Below, in pieces: positions 1-8,680 of a stretch of 56,899 bases of DNA. The stretch covers positions 1 through 56,899 of the forward strand of contig JAEDOI010000003.1 of assembly GCA_016302065.1 (NCBI GenBank). The letters run 5' to 3'. The notes beneath the pieces are model-generated. The model worked only from the letters and a program-made list of their open reading frames with translations. It was not told the DNA's origin and did not search any database. Origin of the DNA: Bacilli bacterium. Lineage in GTDB: Bacteria; Bacillota_I; Bacilli_A; RFN20; CAG-826. The first letter of the stretch is position 1. Every line of letters begins with the position of its first letter. The position numbers were made by a program, and so were the translations under genes.

Positions 1-24
1 GTTCGACTCCTTGTTTCCCCGCCA
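1..24 (+). tRNA. 3' end of a tRNA gene (partial, cut by window edge)
   Basis: The window opens inside a T arm: G-TTCGACT-C is a canonical T loop with its closing pair, followed by the rest of the T stem, a seven-base acceptor strand TTTCCCC, discriminator G and an encoded CCA. The 5' acceptor strand must therefore read GGGGAAA upstream of the window. The anticodon is not visible, so the identity is open; discriminator G is compatible with Ser, Asn or Asp among others. A terminator-like hairpin follows at 39-84. Confidence 0.85.
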
Positions 25-38
25 AAAATTGATGATAT

Positions 39-84
39 GTCTGATACAAACTTAGGTTATCTAAAGTTATGTTCAGACTTTTTT
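39..84 (+). terminator. Rho-independent terminator after the tRNA
   Basis: GTCTGA (39-44) pairs with TCAGAC (73-78) and is followed by six T (79-84). The intervening bases can extend the stem, because AACTTAG and CTAAAGTT pair with one bulge around a small GTTAT loop. The position, 15 bases after the tRNA CCA, fits a tRNA transcript end. Confidence 0.75.
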
Positions 85-300
85 ATTTTATTTATTAACT
101 TATTTGCTATTTTAAAATAGTTTAGTGTATGCAAAATTTAAGTATTATATGTTCTAATTTTTAGCAAGAAGATAATTTTAGTTGTTAATTTGAAAAGTGT
201 TTCATTGGCAAAAGTTTATAATGTATGAATAATGATAACTATACCTGCTAGTAAAAAAACATCTAAATTATTATTATTTGCATACATTTTTAAAATAAAA
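85..300. other. Intergenic region without a visible gene
   Basis: This AT-rich stretch lies between the tRNA terminator and the 3' end of a convergent regulator gene. I see no open reading frame with a ribosome binding site, no RNA gene and no clear repeat. Confidence 0.6.
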
Positions 301-1491
301 TTATTTATCGTGATGTATAAAATTTAAAACATTAATTGAATTAATTAATGAAATATTTTTTAAATTATCATCTAAATTGTAATTGATGATTTCTTTAATC
401 TTATCAATTCGATAAATGATTGTGTTTCTATGTAAAAATAGTTGTTTTCCAGCTTCATTTATGCTTTTTTGATTTACTAAATAAAAATATAATGTTTCAA
501 TGTATTTGGTTTTATTTTCTTTATCATAGTTGTATAAAATTAAAATTTCTTCGTTAACATAATTAATTAGGATATCTTTATCTGGAGTATTAATTAAATA
601 TAAAATATTTTTAAAATCCTCTTCATTGTAAAGTTTATATTCAATTTTACCATTATCTATAAAATTTAGAATTTTTGTTAATATGTTATAAATAACATTT
701 AATTTATATAAATCTATAATTTTGGAACTATAAATGCCAAATAAATGATATTTTGCAAAAAGATTATTAAATTCAATAAATAAATTTTGATTTATTTCTT
801 TATCAAATAATAAATATAAATAGTTATCTTTTGTTGTTAAAATTGCGTTTTTATTAATAATTTCATAAAGATCATTATAAAATTTACTATCTTTATTTTT
901 TCCTAATGTAAAATATTTTAAAGAGATAAGTATCGAAGTATGTGCTTTTAAATAATCAATTTTTGTTTTTTTCAAATTTTGTAAAAATAAATTGCGATTT
1001 GTATATGTGTCGCTAATAAGATCGAATAAAAATATTTGACTATCCATCGTATTTTGATGAGGCCTTAATATGAATAATTCTCTAGCAATTAATTTAGAGA
1101 TAGTATAAACAAAATTTAGATCAATATTATCTAAATTAGTATCTTGTTCTAATATCGCCATGTATCCTAATTTAATATTATTATAACTTAAGGGAAACAT
1201 AATTCTTCGGTTGTTATTAACTTTTACAATACTATATGGCTTTTCATTATCTAGTTGTTTAGTAACTTGAGAAATAAATTCTAAAGACCAATAACCTCTA
1301 CTTATAGCACAATTAAATGTTTCATCTATTGTTAATAATTGTGGAAAATAACTAATTAAATAGTAGTTAATATCTGTTAAAGCTATTGGATTCTTAATAA
1401 ATGGATATATATTTTTTATTAAATCATCTATAGAATCGCTACAAGATAATATTTCAAGGAGTTTATTAATATCGTTTTCTTTTGTGCTCAT
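301..1491 (-). CDS. PucR/CdaR-type helix-turn-helix transcriptional regulator
   Basis: The 396-residue protein ends in a PucR-family DNA-binding domain (about residues 333-370). It has the typical order: a short helix (ETLYFYLVNQ), 'SINEAGKQLFLHRNTIIYRI' as the helix-turn-helix, then a K-x-I-I-x-Y-N-L-D-D tail. The N-terminal two thirds is a divergent sensor region I cannot name; it contains a GAF-like stretch near residues 80-130 but no catalytic motif. Proteins of this type (CdaR, PucR) sense metabolites and usually activate a neighbouring catabolic operon. The gene is divergent from a KdgT-like permease and acetolactate decarboxylase, with 95 bases between them, so those are the likely targets. 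The ATG at 1491 has no Shine-Dalgarno; a TATAAT sits seven bases upstream, so the mRNA looks leaderless. The ligand is unknown. Confidence 0.8.
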   Translation of the reverse strand: MSTKENDINKLLEILSCSDSIDDLIKNIYPFIKNPIALTDINYYLISYFPQLLTIDETFNCAISRGYWSLEFISQVTKQLDNEKPYSIVKVNNNRRIMFPLSYNNIKLGYMAILEQDTNLDNIDLNFVYTISKLIARELFILRPHQNTMDSQIFLFDLISDTYTNRNLFLQNLKKTKIDYLKAHTSILISLKYFTLGKNKDSKFYNDLYEIINKNAILTTKDNYLYLLFDKEINQNLFIEFNNLFAKYHLFGIYSSKIIDLYKLNVIYNILTKILNFIDNGKIEYKLYNEEDFKNILYLINTPDKDILINYVNEEILILYNYDKENKTKYIETLYFYLVNQKSINEAGKQLFLHRNTIIYRIDKIKEIINYNLDDNLKNISLINSINVLNFIHHDK

Positions 1492-1504
1492 AGCATAAAT
1501 TATA
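1492..1504 (-). promoter_or_regulatory. -10 box placed for a leaderless regulator transcript
   Basis: On the minus strand TATAAT occupies 1504-1499, followed by seven bases and then the ATG at 1491. Normal -10 to start-site spacing puts +1 at or next to the A of the start codon. No purine-rich ribosome binding site lies in the seven bases. Confidence 0.6.
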
Positions 1505-1513
1505 CACTATTTT

Positions 1514-1551
1514 TTGTTTTAGATAACTATTTAACTTATAAAAAATAAGTT
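1514..1551 (+). promoter_or_regulatory. Promoter of the permease operon with overlapping palindrome
   Basis: TTGTTT (1514-1519), a 17-base spacer and TATAAA (1537-1542) form a plausible promoter. A perfect inverted repeat AACTTAT-AAAAA-ATAAGTT (1533-1551) covers the -10 box and the inferred start. It is a natural operator candidate for the divergently encoded PucR-type regulator, although family members acting as activators usually bind further upstream. Confidence 0.5.
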
Positions 1552-1586
1552 TATCATTTATAGCGTTAATGAAAAGGGGTGTTAAT

Positions 1587-2708
1587 ATGGAAAAAGAAAA
1601 GAAGAAATTTAAGGGAATCGGAATATGGAATTTTTTAAATAAATTTCCAGCTGGAACTATGCTAGTTCCTTTAGTAATCAGTGCTATTATTTCTACAATT
1701 TGTATTCATTGTGGTTTAAATGAAAGTTTGTGGGAATATTTAGGTAATCCTATGAAGGATTTGTTTGGTAAATCAGGTCAAATGCTTATTATAGGATTAA
1801 TGTTATTTTGTACTGGAACTATGATTAAACCACGTGATTTTGTTGAAGTAGGAAAAAGAGGTATTTGGATTATTTTAGCAAGATTATTACCAGCTTATAT
1901 TATTTCAGCAATTGTTTTTATTTTTTGCGGTTTAGAAGGTTTTTGTGGAATTAATAGTGTTGTTTTAGCAGCTATTTTAACTAGTGCTAATGCTGCTTTA
2001 TATATGGGAATTATTCCTCCATATGCTGATAATAGTGATAGAGCAACTTTCCCAATTATGTTAATTTTATCAATGCCATTATTACCTTTCATCTTTATAT
2101 CATGCTTTGGTCAAGGTGAAGGTGATACTTTAGCTAAAGTAATGCAAATCGTATCTTTATTATTACCATTTTTGCTTGGTATGTTATTAGGCAACTTAGA
2201 TCCAAAAATTAGAGAGATATTTAAAGGTGGAAATACCATTGTGCTTCCATTCTTAGGTTTTCAATTTGGATCACAAATTGATTTTGTTACAGCCTTTAAT
2301 GGAAGTGCTATTTTAGCAGCATTACTTGTAACTATTATTTATTGGGCTGTTACTATAATTATTCCATTTGTTGTTGATAGATATGCATTAAGAAGACCTG
2401 GATATGCTTCAATTGGATCATCATCACTTGCAGGTGTTGCTTTAAGTATTCCTGCTATGTTCAGTGGATTTAGTTTTGGTGGAGTAATCTTTAACGAAGC
2501 TATGATCTCACAATCAGTTGCAATTTTAGCTTTCGTTTTATTAATTACTAACGTACTTGACCCATTTTTTGTAAAAGGCAACATGACATTTTACTTTAAA
2601 CATCATCATGATGATGCAGTAAGAGTATTTAAAGATACACATCCAGAACTTCTTGAAAGTGTCTATGATGAAAATGGAAATTATAGAAGAAAAGTAAAAA
2701 GTAAATAA
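1587..2708 (+). CDS. 2-keto-3-deoxygluconate permease (KdgT)-family transporter
   Basis: This is a 373-residue, roughly ten-helix membrane protein of the KdgT family. The family signature region 'LPFLLGMLLGNLDPKIREIF' is clear, and the N-terminal 'FPAGTMLVPLVISAI' and 'SSSLAGVALSIPA' segments match the KdgT pattern. Members are proton-coupled importers of 2-keto-3-deoxygluconate or related oxo-acids. I start it at ATG 1587, which follows AAGGGG by seven bases; an in-frame ATG at 1569 lies upstream of that site and is less likely. It is followed after 22 bases by acetolactate decarboxylase and preceded by a divergent PucR-type regulator. With no KDG kinase or aldolase nearby, the substrate may not be KDG; a branched hydroxy-oxo acid such as acetolactate is a hypothesis only. 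Confidence 0.8.
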   Translation: MEKEKKKFKGIGIWNFLNKFPAGTMLVPLVISAIISTICIHCGLNESLWEYLGNPMKDLFGKSGQMLIIGLMLFCTGTMIKPRDFVEVGKRGIWIILARLLPAYIISAIVFIFCGLEGFCGINSVVLAAILTSANAALYMGIIPPYADNSDRATFPIMLILSMPLLPFIFISCFGQGEGDTLAKVMQIVSLLLPFLLGMLLGNLDPKIREIFKGGNTIVLPFLGFQFGSQIDFVTAFNGSAILAALLVTIIYWAVTIIIPFVVDRYALRRPGYASIGSSSLAGVALSIPAMFSGFSFGGVIFNEAMISQSVAILAFVLLITNVLDPFFVKGNMTFYFKHHHDDAVRVFKDTHPELLESVYDENGNYRRKVKSK

Positions 2709-2730
2709 ATTTATAGAAGGAGAATATATT

Positions 2731-3447
2731 ATGAATACTAGAAAATTATATCAAATTTCAACACTTAACGCTTTAATGTTAGGTGATTACAAAGGAGCCG
2801 TAAAAGTTGGTGATTTATTAAAAGTCGCTAATATTGGAATTGGTACCTATGACGGATTAAATGGAGAAGCTATTTTCTTTAATGGTAATGCTTATGATGG
2901 ATTAGCAACAGGTGAAGTTAAAGAGATGAGCAAAGATGATTCTTTACCATTTGCTACAGTTGCTAAATTTGATGAAAATGTTAAAGAAAATATTATTTCA
3001 TTTAATTCAATGAATGATTTTAAAGAAAAAATGGAACAATTTATTGAAGGCAACAAAAATTACTTCTACATGATTAAAATTGAAGGAAAATTTAATGTAA
3101 GAGTAAGAAGCTGTTTTAAACAAGAAGAACCATACAAACCACTTTATACTGTAGCTAAAGATCAAAGAGAATTTGAATATAAAGATGAAGAAGGTTATGT
3201 TATTGGAATTTATTCACCAAATTATGTTGAAGGAATTAATATGCCAGGATGGCACATACATTTTCTAAATAAAGCTTTAACTCATGGAGGACATATTCTT
3301 GAAGTGAGTTCAAGTGAAGCAAAAATGAAAATTAATTTACTTGATGAATGGGATGTAATTATGCCACATAATAAAGAGTTTGCAAGTTGGAATTTAACTC
3401 AAGATTTAAAGAGTAAAACTGCTGCTGTTGAAGGAAGCCATAAGTAA
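2731..3447 (+). CDS. alsD: Alpha-acetolactate decarboxylase
   Basis: The 238-residue protein has the full length of acetolactate decarboxylase, which converts 2-acetolactate to acetoin and CO2. Zinc ligands are visible as H175 and H177 (in GWHIHF) and H188 (in HGGH), with the family's 2 and 11 residue spacing. The N-terminal 'GTYDGLNGEAI' block is also characteristic. A strong AAGGAG lies nine bases before the ATG. It is the second gene of the operon with the KdgT-like permease, and a terminator follows at 3485-3524. No acetolactate synthase is seen in the window, so its substrate must come from elsewhere or be imported. Acetoin formation consumes no NADH but reduces acid production from pyruvate. 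Confidence 0.93.
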   Translation: MNTRKLYQISTLNALMLGDYKGAVKVGDLLKVANIGIGTYDGLNGEAIFFNGNAYDGLATGEVKEMSKDDSLPFATVAKFDENVKENIISFNSMNDFKEKMEQFIEGNKNYFYMIKIEGKFNVRVRSCFKQEEPYKPLYTVAKDQREFEYKDEEGYVIGIYSPNYVEGINMPGWHIHFLNKALTHGGHILEVSSSEAKMKINLLDEWDVIMPHNKEFASWNLTQDLKSKTAAVEGSHK

Positions 3448-3484
3448 TCTTTGTAGTTTTAATCTAATAATCAATAAATAAATA

Positions 3485-3524
3485 AAAAAGTCTGATGAAA
3501 TATATATATCAAATCAGACTTTTT
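3485..3524 (+). terminator. Rho-independent terminator after alsD
   Basis: AAAAAGTCTGAT (3485-3496) is complementary to ATCAGACTTTTT (3513-3524), a perfect 12-pair stem with a 16-base AT-rich loop. The T-rich right arm makes it a good terminator for the permease-alsD operon. The rest of the gap up to 3723 is AT-rich and shows no gene. Confidence 0.85.
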
Positions 3525-3723
3525 ATTTTGATATTTAAAAAAAGAAATTTAATATTAATGAATGAAATAATATTTTAAAATTTCTTTAGTTATTTTCATA
3601 AAATTATAAATCTCAAAAAATTGAAACAATAACTATTGTTGAAATAGAAATATAAACGTGGTTCTTTTCGTTCTTTAATTTTAAAGTTTTATACATTCTT
3701 TAAATATATTAAAATATATTTAT

Positions 3724-4584
3724 ATGAAAAAATTATTTAAAACTTTAATAATTTGTGGATCTATTATTGGTGTAATAGGTGTTTGCGTTTTATCCTCACA
3801 CTTAGTTTTAAAATATAAATATAATATTGATTCTATTGAAGTAATTAATGGCTTAAATAATATTAATAAGAAAGTTGATGAAGATAAAGCTTGTAGCAAT
3901 AAATTTAATGAAGAAGATAAAGAAAAAGCGATTGAAATAATAAATGCTTCTACCAATGATTTTATTCAAAATGATAAAGATAATATAGTTTTAGATTACG
4001 ATAGATTAGTTAATGAAATGCAAACTGTAATTGAGCTAAATGATCGTGAAGTTGGTGCTATTTGTTCTACATATTTAGATAATTTGAAAAATAATAAATT
4101 CGAAGTGGGCGGATTCACATTTGATGTACAATTACTTGAACTAACTTTTAATGATTTAAAAGAAAAATCATGTGATTTAGCAACTGTTTTTAAAATTAGT
4201 GTTTCTTCTTTTAAAGAACAAATGAATGAATTTCCACTTAATATTGCAAAAGATATGGTTCCTAATGATATATATTTATTTTCTACAGTTACAGTAAATA
4301 AAGGTGATAGTGCTTTTGAATATTCTTTATCTTCAACTTCTTTTAAAATGAATACTTGTACGATAAAACAGACATCTTCACTATTTGAAATTGTAGATTT
4401 AGTATTTGATATTGGAAATAGCAGTCAAATTAACCTTCTTATAGGTTCAACAATTGTTGATGGTCTAATTGGAACTGAAACAAATAAGGGACTAGCATAT
4501 AATATGAAAATTGTTGGAGCTAGTGATTATAATTTTGTTGAAAAAAATGATGAAATTTTATTTAGAATTGAAAGGGATATATGA
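3724..4584 (+). CDS. Membrane-anchored or exported protein of unknown function
   Basis: The 286-residue product starts with a basic N-terminus and one hydrophobic helix (about residues 6-28, 'FKTLIICGSIIGVIGVCVL') without a lipobox, so it is either a signal-anchor protein or secreted. The remainder (about 30-286) is hydrophilic with alternating helical and beta-rich segments, and I do not recognise a family. Its TGA stop overlaps the ATG of the aldo/keto reductase (ATGA at 4581-4584), so it heads the operon that runs to galK. No Shine-Dalgarno precedes the ATG; a TAAAAT eight bases upstream allows a leaderless or very short-leader transcript, though base composition makes this uncertain. Confidence 0.7.
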   Translation: MKKLFKTLIICGSIIGVIGVCVLSSHLVLKYKYNIDSIEVINGLNNINKKVDEDKACSNKFNEEDKEKAIEIINASTNDFIQNDKDNIVLDYDRLVNEMQTVIELNDREVGAICSTYLDNLKNNKFEVGGFTFDVQLLELTFNDLKEKSCDLATVFKISVSSFKEQMNEFPLNIAKDMVPNDIYLFSTVTVNKGDSAFEYSLSSTSFKMNTCTIKQTSSLFEIVDLVFDIGNSSQINLLIGSTIVDGLIGTETNKGLAYNMKIVGASDYNFVEKNDEILFRIERDI

Positions 4585-5414
4585 AAGAATTTATTTTAAG
4601 TAATGGAAGAAAGATTCCAAGTGTTGGGTTAGGGACGTTTAAATTAACAAATGAAGAGGCATATAATAGTGTTTTATATGCTTTAGAGGCTGGATATAGA
4701 TTAATTGATACAGCTAATATTTATAAAGATGAAGAAGGTGTTGGAAGAGCAATTGCACATTCTAATATCGATAGAAAAGATATTTATTTAGAAACAAAGA
4801 TATGGCCTACATCGTTTCTTGATAAGGAAGTAATACATAAAACTTTAAAAAGACTAGGGGTAACATATCTTGATTTAGTTTTACTTCATCAACCATGTGG
4901 AAATTATATTGAAGGTTATAAATTACTTGAGAAAGCATATAAAAATCAAGAAATTAGAGCAATCGGATTATCAAATTTTAATATTGAAGAAATTAAACAA
5001 ATTCTTTCAATTTGTAGTGTTAAACCTGTTCTGCTTCAAGTTGAAAATCATCCATTTTGTCAAAACAAAGAATTAAAAGAATTTTGTGAGAAAAATGGAA
5101 TTATTCTTCAATCCTGGTTTCCATTTGGTGGGAAGGGAAATAATGCTGTTTTAGAAAATGAGGTGATTAATAAAATTGCAAAAAAATATAATAAAAATGC
5201 TTCACAAATTGTTTTAAGATGGAATATTGAAAATGGTTATATTCCAGTTCCTGGATCAAGAAGCAAGGAACATATAATAGAGAATTTTGATATTTTTAAT
5301 TTTTCTTTATCTAAAGAAGATTTAAAAGAATTAGATAATCTAAATAAAGAAGAACCATTTCATAAACGAAGTGAGGAAGCATTTAAAAGATATTTAACAA
5401 TGAAGGTGGATTAA
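4581..5414 (+). CDS. Aldo/keto reductase (2,5-diketogluconate reductase type)
   Basis: The 277-residue TIM-barrel NADPH-dependent carbonyl reductase belongs to the AKR superfamily. The catalytic tetrad is intact: D43, Y48 (in DTANIY), K73 (in ETKIW) and H103 (in LLHQP). 'VGLGTFKL' at the start and 'IPVPGSRSKEHI' (NADPH phosphate-binding region) near residues 225-236 are typical. It overlaps the upstream exported protein by four bases and is followed five bases later by galM, so it is co-transcribed with galactose genes. The physiological substrate cannot be told from sequence; reduction of an aldose, ketose or methylglyoxal-like aldehyde would fit. Confidence 0.9.
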   Translation: MKEFILSNGRKIPSVGLGTFKLTNEEAYNSVLYALEAGYRLIDTANIYKDEEGVGRAIAHSNIDRKDIYLETKIWPTSFLDKEVIHKTLKRLGVTYLDLVLLHQPCGNYIEGYKLLEKAYKNQEIRAIGLSNFNIEEIKQILSICSVKPVLLQVENHPFCQNKELKEFCEKNGIILQSWFPFGGKGNNAVLENEVINKIAKKYNKNASQIVLRWNIENGYIPVPGSRSKEHIIENFDIFNFSLSKEDLKELDNLNKEEPFHKRSEEAFKRYLTMKVD

Positions 5415-5419
5415 TAAAT

Positions 5420-6409
5420 ATGTATAGTGTTAAGAATTTTAAAAAAGATGTAGATTTAATTGAAATTTATAATGGGCTTAACTTAAAAGCCACATTATGT
5501 AATTTTGGAGCTGGAATGTATAGTCTTTATTTCAATGAAGATCCTATGATTCTTGAGTTAGATACTGTTGAAAATTATATGCATTCTAGAGGTTATTTTA
5601 ATAAAACTTTAGGATCTGTTGCTGGAAGAATCCCTTGTATTGGTTCAATAAATAATAAACCTTACAATCTAGATCCAGTTGAAGAAGGAAAAGATTTTGA
5701 CCTTCATGGTGGAGGAATTAAGTCATTATCTTTTAAGCCTTGGAAATATGAAATTAAAGAAAATGATAAGGAAATACGTGTAATTTTTAAAATCAAGACT
5801 AAGAATTTAGAAAATGGTTTTATTGGAAGAGCATCGATTAAAGTTATTTATGTTTTCTCAAAAATTAAAAATGATTTTAAGATTTTATTCAAAGCAAAAG
5901 CTCTTGATGATACTTTATTAAATTTAAGCAATCATATTTATTGGTCATTTGCTCGAGATTTATCATTAGAACAATATAAATTAAAATTTAACGCTGATAG
6001 AGTAGCTTTAATGAGAGATGATTTATTATTTTTTGGAGTAGATGATGTTCCAAATTATATTGATTTTAGAAATGCTAGAAAAATTAAAGGAAGTAATGAT
6101 TTTATAAGAAAAAATGTTAGTGTTGGAACAATTGATAATACATTCCTTTTTGATTCAAAAATTGGAAAAGCAATATTAAAAAGTGATAAATATGAATTAA
6201 AGATGAAAACAAATTATCCAGCTATGAATATATATTTAGATAATTCATTAAGTGATGCAAAATTTAATAATAGAAGTGATTATGGATTGATGAGAGGTAT
6301 TGCTTTAGAGCCTCAATTATTTGTTTTAGATCATAATCAAATTACTTTTTATAAAGGTGATATTTATGATTATAAAATTGAATATTCATTAAAATTATTG
6401 GAGAAATAA
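5420..6409 (+). CDS. galM: Aldose 1-epimerase (galactose mutarotase)
   Basis: The 329-residue beta-sandwich mutarotase interconverts alpha and beta anomers of galactose or glucose. The motif 'DLHGGG' (histidine of the active site, about residues 95-100), 'LSNHIYWSF' (second conserved histidine, about 174-182) and a late 'EPQLFV' segment carrying the catalytic glutamate are present. Length matches the family (310-350). The gene lies between the aldo/keto reductase and galK, one base from the latter, so it provides the alpha anomer for galactokinase. Confidence 0.9.
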   Translation: MYSVKNFKKDVDLIEIYNGLNLKATLCNFGAGMYSLYFNEDPMILELDTVENYMHSRGYFNKTLGSVAGRIPCIGSINNKPYNLDPVEEGKDFDLHGGGIKSLSFKPWKYEIKENDKEIRVIFKIKTKNLENGFIGRASIKVIYVFSKIKNDFKILFKAKALDDTLLNLSNHIYWSFARDLSLEQYKLKFNADRVALMRDDLLFFGVDDVPNYIDFRNARKIKGSNDFIRKNVSVGTIDNTFLFDSKIGKAILKSDKYELKMKTNYPAMNIYLDNSLSDAKFNNRSDYGLMRGIALEPQLFVLDHNQITFYKGDIYDYKIEYSLKLLEK

Positions 6410-6410
6410 T

Positions 6411-7571
6411 ATGAAGAATTTAATTAAAGAGTATGAAGAAATATTTTTAGAAAGCCCAAAATACTATCTTGATACTGGTGGAAGATTTGAAATTATTGGA
6501 AATCACACTGATCACAATCATGGGCTATGTATTGTCGCAAATTGTTCATTAAGAATTAAAGCTGTATTAGATAAAGATGATGAAATAGTTGATATTAAAT
6601 CAAAAGGTTATGATAGATTTAGTTTTTCCTTATCTTCTTTATCAAATTATAATGATTACGAAAATAAAACTAAGGCACTTGTAGCTGGAATTTTAATTAA
6701 GTTAAAAGAATTGGGTTATAAAATTGGTGGTTTTAAGGCTTATATTGAAAGCGACATCCCTGATGGAAGTGGGGTTTCTTCGAGTGCGGCAGTAGAATCT
6801 TTAATTGGATATATTATTTCTTATCTTTATAATAATAAATCAATTCCTGAATTGGTCATCGCTAAAGTTGGTCAATTTAGTGAAAATCATTATTTTAAGA
6901 AGCCATGTGGATTATTAGATCAAATTGGTACTTCTTTTTCAAATTGTAATTACATTGACTTTAAAGATATTGATAGTCCAGTTTTAGAAAATTTAGATTT
7001 TAATTTGCCATTAAATTTATACTTAGTTAAATCTATTGGTGATCATTCTTCATTAACTCCTTTATATGCAAAAATACCAGCAAGCATGAAGAAAGTGGCT
7101 TTAATGCTTGATAATAAGGAAGTTCTTAGAGATGTTAATATAGCAAATGATATAAATAAAGCAATTGATGAATTAGATATTTCAGATGATGAAAAACGAA
7201 TTGCTAAACATTTTTATATCGAGTGCAATAATGTATTATGCGCAAAAAAAGCAATAAAAGAAAATGATACACAAAAATTCCTTGAAAGTATCAGAAGATC
7301 TCAATTATCAAGTTTACATAATTTAGAAAATACTTTTGTTAAGGGAGATGAATATATTGATTCTCCTCAAGATATTATTGATAAAATTGAAAAAGAAATA
7401 GGTGATGACGGTGCTGTTAGAATCCATGGTGGTGGTTTTAAAGGCACAGTTTTGGTTTTTGTTAAAGATAATATTAAAGATAAATTTGAAAAATATTTAG
7501 AAGAGCATTATAAAAATAGATATTATAAAGTATTTATCTCAAAACATAGTGTTAATTATATTGAATTTTAA
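6411..7571 (+). CDS. galK: Galactokinase
   Basis: The 386-residue GHMP kinase phosphorylates alpha-D-galactose at C1. Motif 1 is 'GRFEIIGNHTDHNHG' (24-38), motif 2 is 'IPDGSGVSSSAAVE' (117-130, the ATP-binding loop), the catalytic base is D171 in 'CGLLDQIG', and motif 3 is 'HGGGFKGTVLVFV' near the C-terminus. The NHTDH form of motif 1 is the variant I associate with Clostridia-type galactokinases. It ends the operon, with its stop codon inside the terminator stem at 7571-7599. galE lies 3.3 kb downstream; no galT is visible in the window. Confidence 0.94.
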   Translation: MKNLIKEYEEIFLESPKYYLDTGGRFEIIGNHTDHNHGLCIVANCSLRIKAVLDKDDEIVDIKSKGYDRFSFSLSSLSNYNDYENKTKALVAGILIKLKELGYKIGGFKAYIESDIPDGSGVSSSAAVESLIGYIISYLYNNKSIPELVIAKVGQFSENHYFKKPCGLLDQIGTSFSNCNYIDFKDIDSPVLENLDFNLPLNLYLVKSIGDHSSLTPLYAKIPASMKKVALMLDNKEVLRDVNIANDINKAIDELDISDDEKRIAKHFYIECNNVLCAKKAIKENDTQKFLESIRRSQLSSLHNLENTFVKGDEYIDSPQDIIDKIEKEIGDDGAVRIHGGGFKGTVLVFVKDNIKDKFEKYLEEHYKNRYYKVFISKHSVNYIEF

Positions 7572-7599
7572 AAGGACTCATTCGAGTCCTTTCTTTTTT
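7571..7599. terminator. Bidirectional terminator between galK and hpt
   Basis: AAAGGACTC (7571-7579) and GAGTCCTTT (7584-7592) form a perfect nine-pair stem with an ATTC loop, followed by CTTTTTT. It serves galK on the plus strand. It also lies directly behind the minus-strand hpt stop, but the opposite-strand U tract is weaker. Confidence 0.9.
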
Positions 7600-7600
7600 A

Positions 7601-8155
7601 TTACTTAGACATTTTATCCCAATATTCAATTTCTTCAACATCAGGAACAAAGATATAGTTGTAATTTCTTGCTAATCCCTTATAATCAAGGCCATATCCA
7701 ATAAGGAATTTATTATCTCTTAAAGTATATCCATAATAATCAACATTAAAATCAACACGTCTTAAAGCTTTTTTATCAACTAGACAAACAACACTAATAG
7801 ATCTTGGTTGGTATTTTATTTGAATATATTGTTTTAAATAATTAATTGTTAAACCAGTATCAACAACATCTTCAATAAGGACTACATCTTTATTTTTAAT
7901 ATCTTCACTTATATCTTTAGAAAGATGAATAACTCCAGTTGAGTTTGTTCCTGAATATGAACTTGCTTGCATGAAATCTATTTTACAAACTCCATGATAA
8001 TATTTTAATAAGTCCATAAAGAATGGAGTTGCACCATTTAATACACCAATAAAAATAGGGGCTGTCTCATTGTTTTTAAATTTTTCTTCTAATTTTCCTG
8101 CAATTTCTTTGCAAATTGTTTGAATGTCTTCAGTGCTTAAAATAATTTCTTTCAT
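7601..8155 (-). CDS. hpt: Hypoxanthine phosphoribosyltransferase
   Basis: The 184-residue purine salvage enzyme converts hypoxanthine (and often guanine) plus PRPP to IMP (GMP). The PRPP-binding loop 'VVLIEDVVDTGLT' (about residues 91-103), the flexible-loop 'SSYSG' and the C-terminal 'DYKGLARN' base-binding region are all present. A GAGGTG ribosome binding site lies five bases before the ATG on the minus strand. It stands alone, convergent to galK and divergent from the zinc-ribbon protein at 8297. In other Bacillota hpt is next to tilS and ftsH; that context is absent here. Confidence 0.94.
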   Translation of the reverse strand: MKEIILSTEDIQTICKEIAGKLEEKFKNNETAPIFIGVLNGATPFFMDLLKYYHGVCKIDFMQASSYSGTNSTGVIHLSKDISEDIKNKDVVLIEDVVDTGLTINYLKQYIQIKYQPRSISVVCLVDKKALRRVDFNVDYYGYTLRDNKFLIGYGLDYKGLARNYNYIFVPDVEEIEYWDKMSK

Positions 8156-8269
8156 ACTTTCACCTCAGTTTAAATTATAAAATAAAGTATTTCATTAAAT
8201 AGTGTATTTTTTAAAAATTAATATACGTTTAATAATTTTTTAATACCTTTTTTATATTAGAAAATTTTA

Positions 8270-8278
8270 TGATACAAT
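8270..8278 (+). promoter_or_regulatory. Extended -10 promoter element
   Basis: TG-A-TACAAT (8270-8278) is an extended -10 element 18 bases before the ATG at 8297, with AGAGGT between. No convincing -35 box is seen, as expected for extended -10 promoters. Confidence 0.45.
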
Positions 8279-8296
8279 ACAAAAGAGGTAATTAGT

Positions 8297-8680
8297 ATGT
8301 TTTGTAGGTTTTGTGGTCATGAAGTTCATCCTTCATATAATGTTTGTCCATCTTGTGGACACGCATTAAATGATGTAAATAAGAAACAAGACAATAAAAG
8401 TTCTAATTTTTCTAAAAGCAATTCTACTCCAGTAAGGAGTTCTCGTATGGCTATTGCTGGATTTGTACTAGGACTTATAAGTTATTTTTCATATGGTTTT
8501 TTAGGTATTTTAGGTCTTATTTTTTCAATAATTGGGATGAATCAAACTAAAGATGGAAAATATTCAAAACGTGGTTTTGCTATTGCTGGTGTTGTTTTAA
8601 GTTCGGTTTCGCTTGCTATTTGGATTTTGATTTTTATATTTTATTTTTTTATCTTTTTAACAAGTTATAAGGTGGTATAA
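8297..8680 (+). CDS. Zinc-ribbon and DUF4190-type membrane protein
   Basis: The 127-residue protein begins with a zinc ribbon (C3, C6, C18, C21: 'CRFCG' and 'CPSCG') followed by a polar linker. A DUF4190-like membrane region follows with two hydrophobic segments (about 51-80 and 92-122) separated by a polar 'KDGKYSKRG' loop. Zinc-ribbon plus DUF4190 proteins are common in Bacillota and of unknown function. The stop codon overlaps the ATG of the next gene by one base (TAATG), so the two are translated together. Confidence 0.75.
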   Translation: MFCRFCGHEVHPSYNVCPSCGHALNDVNKKQDNKSSNFSKSNSTPVRSSRMAIAGFVLGLISYFSYGFLGILGLIFSIIGMNQTKDGKYSKRGFAIAGVVLSSVSLAIWILIFIFYFFIFLTSYKVV

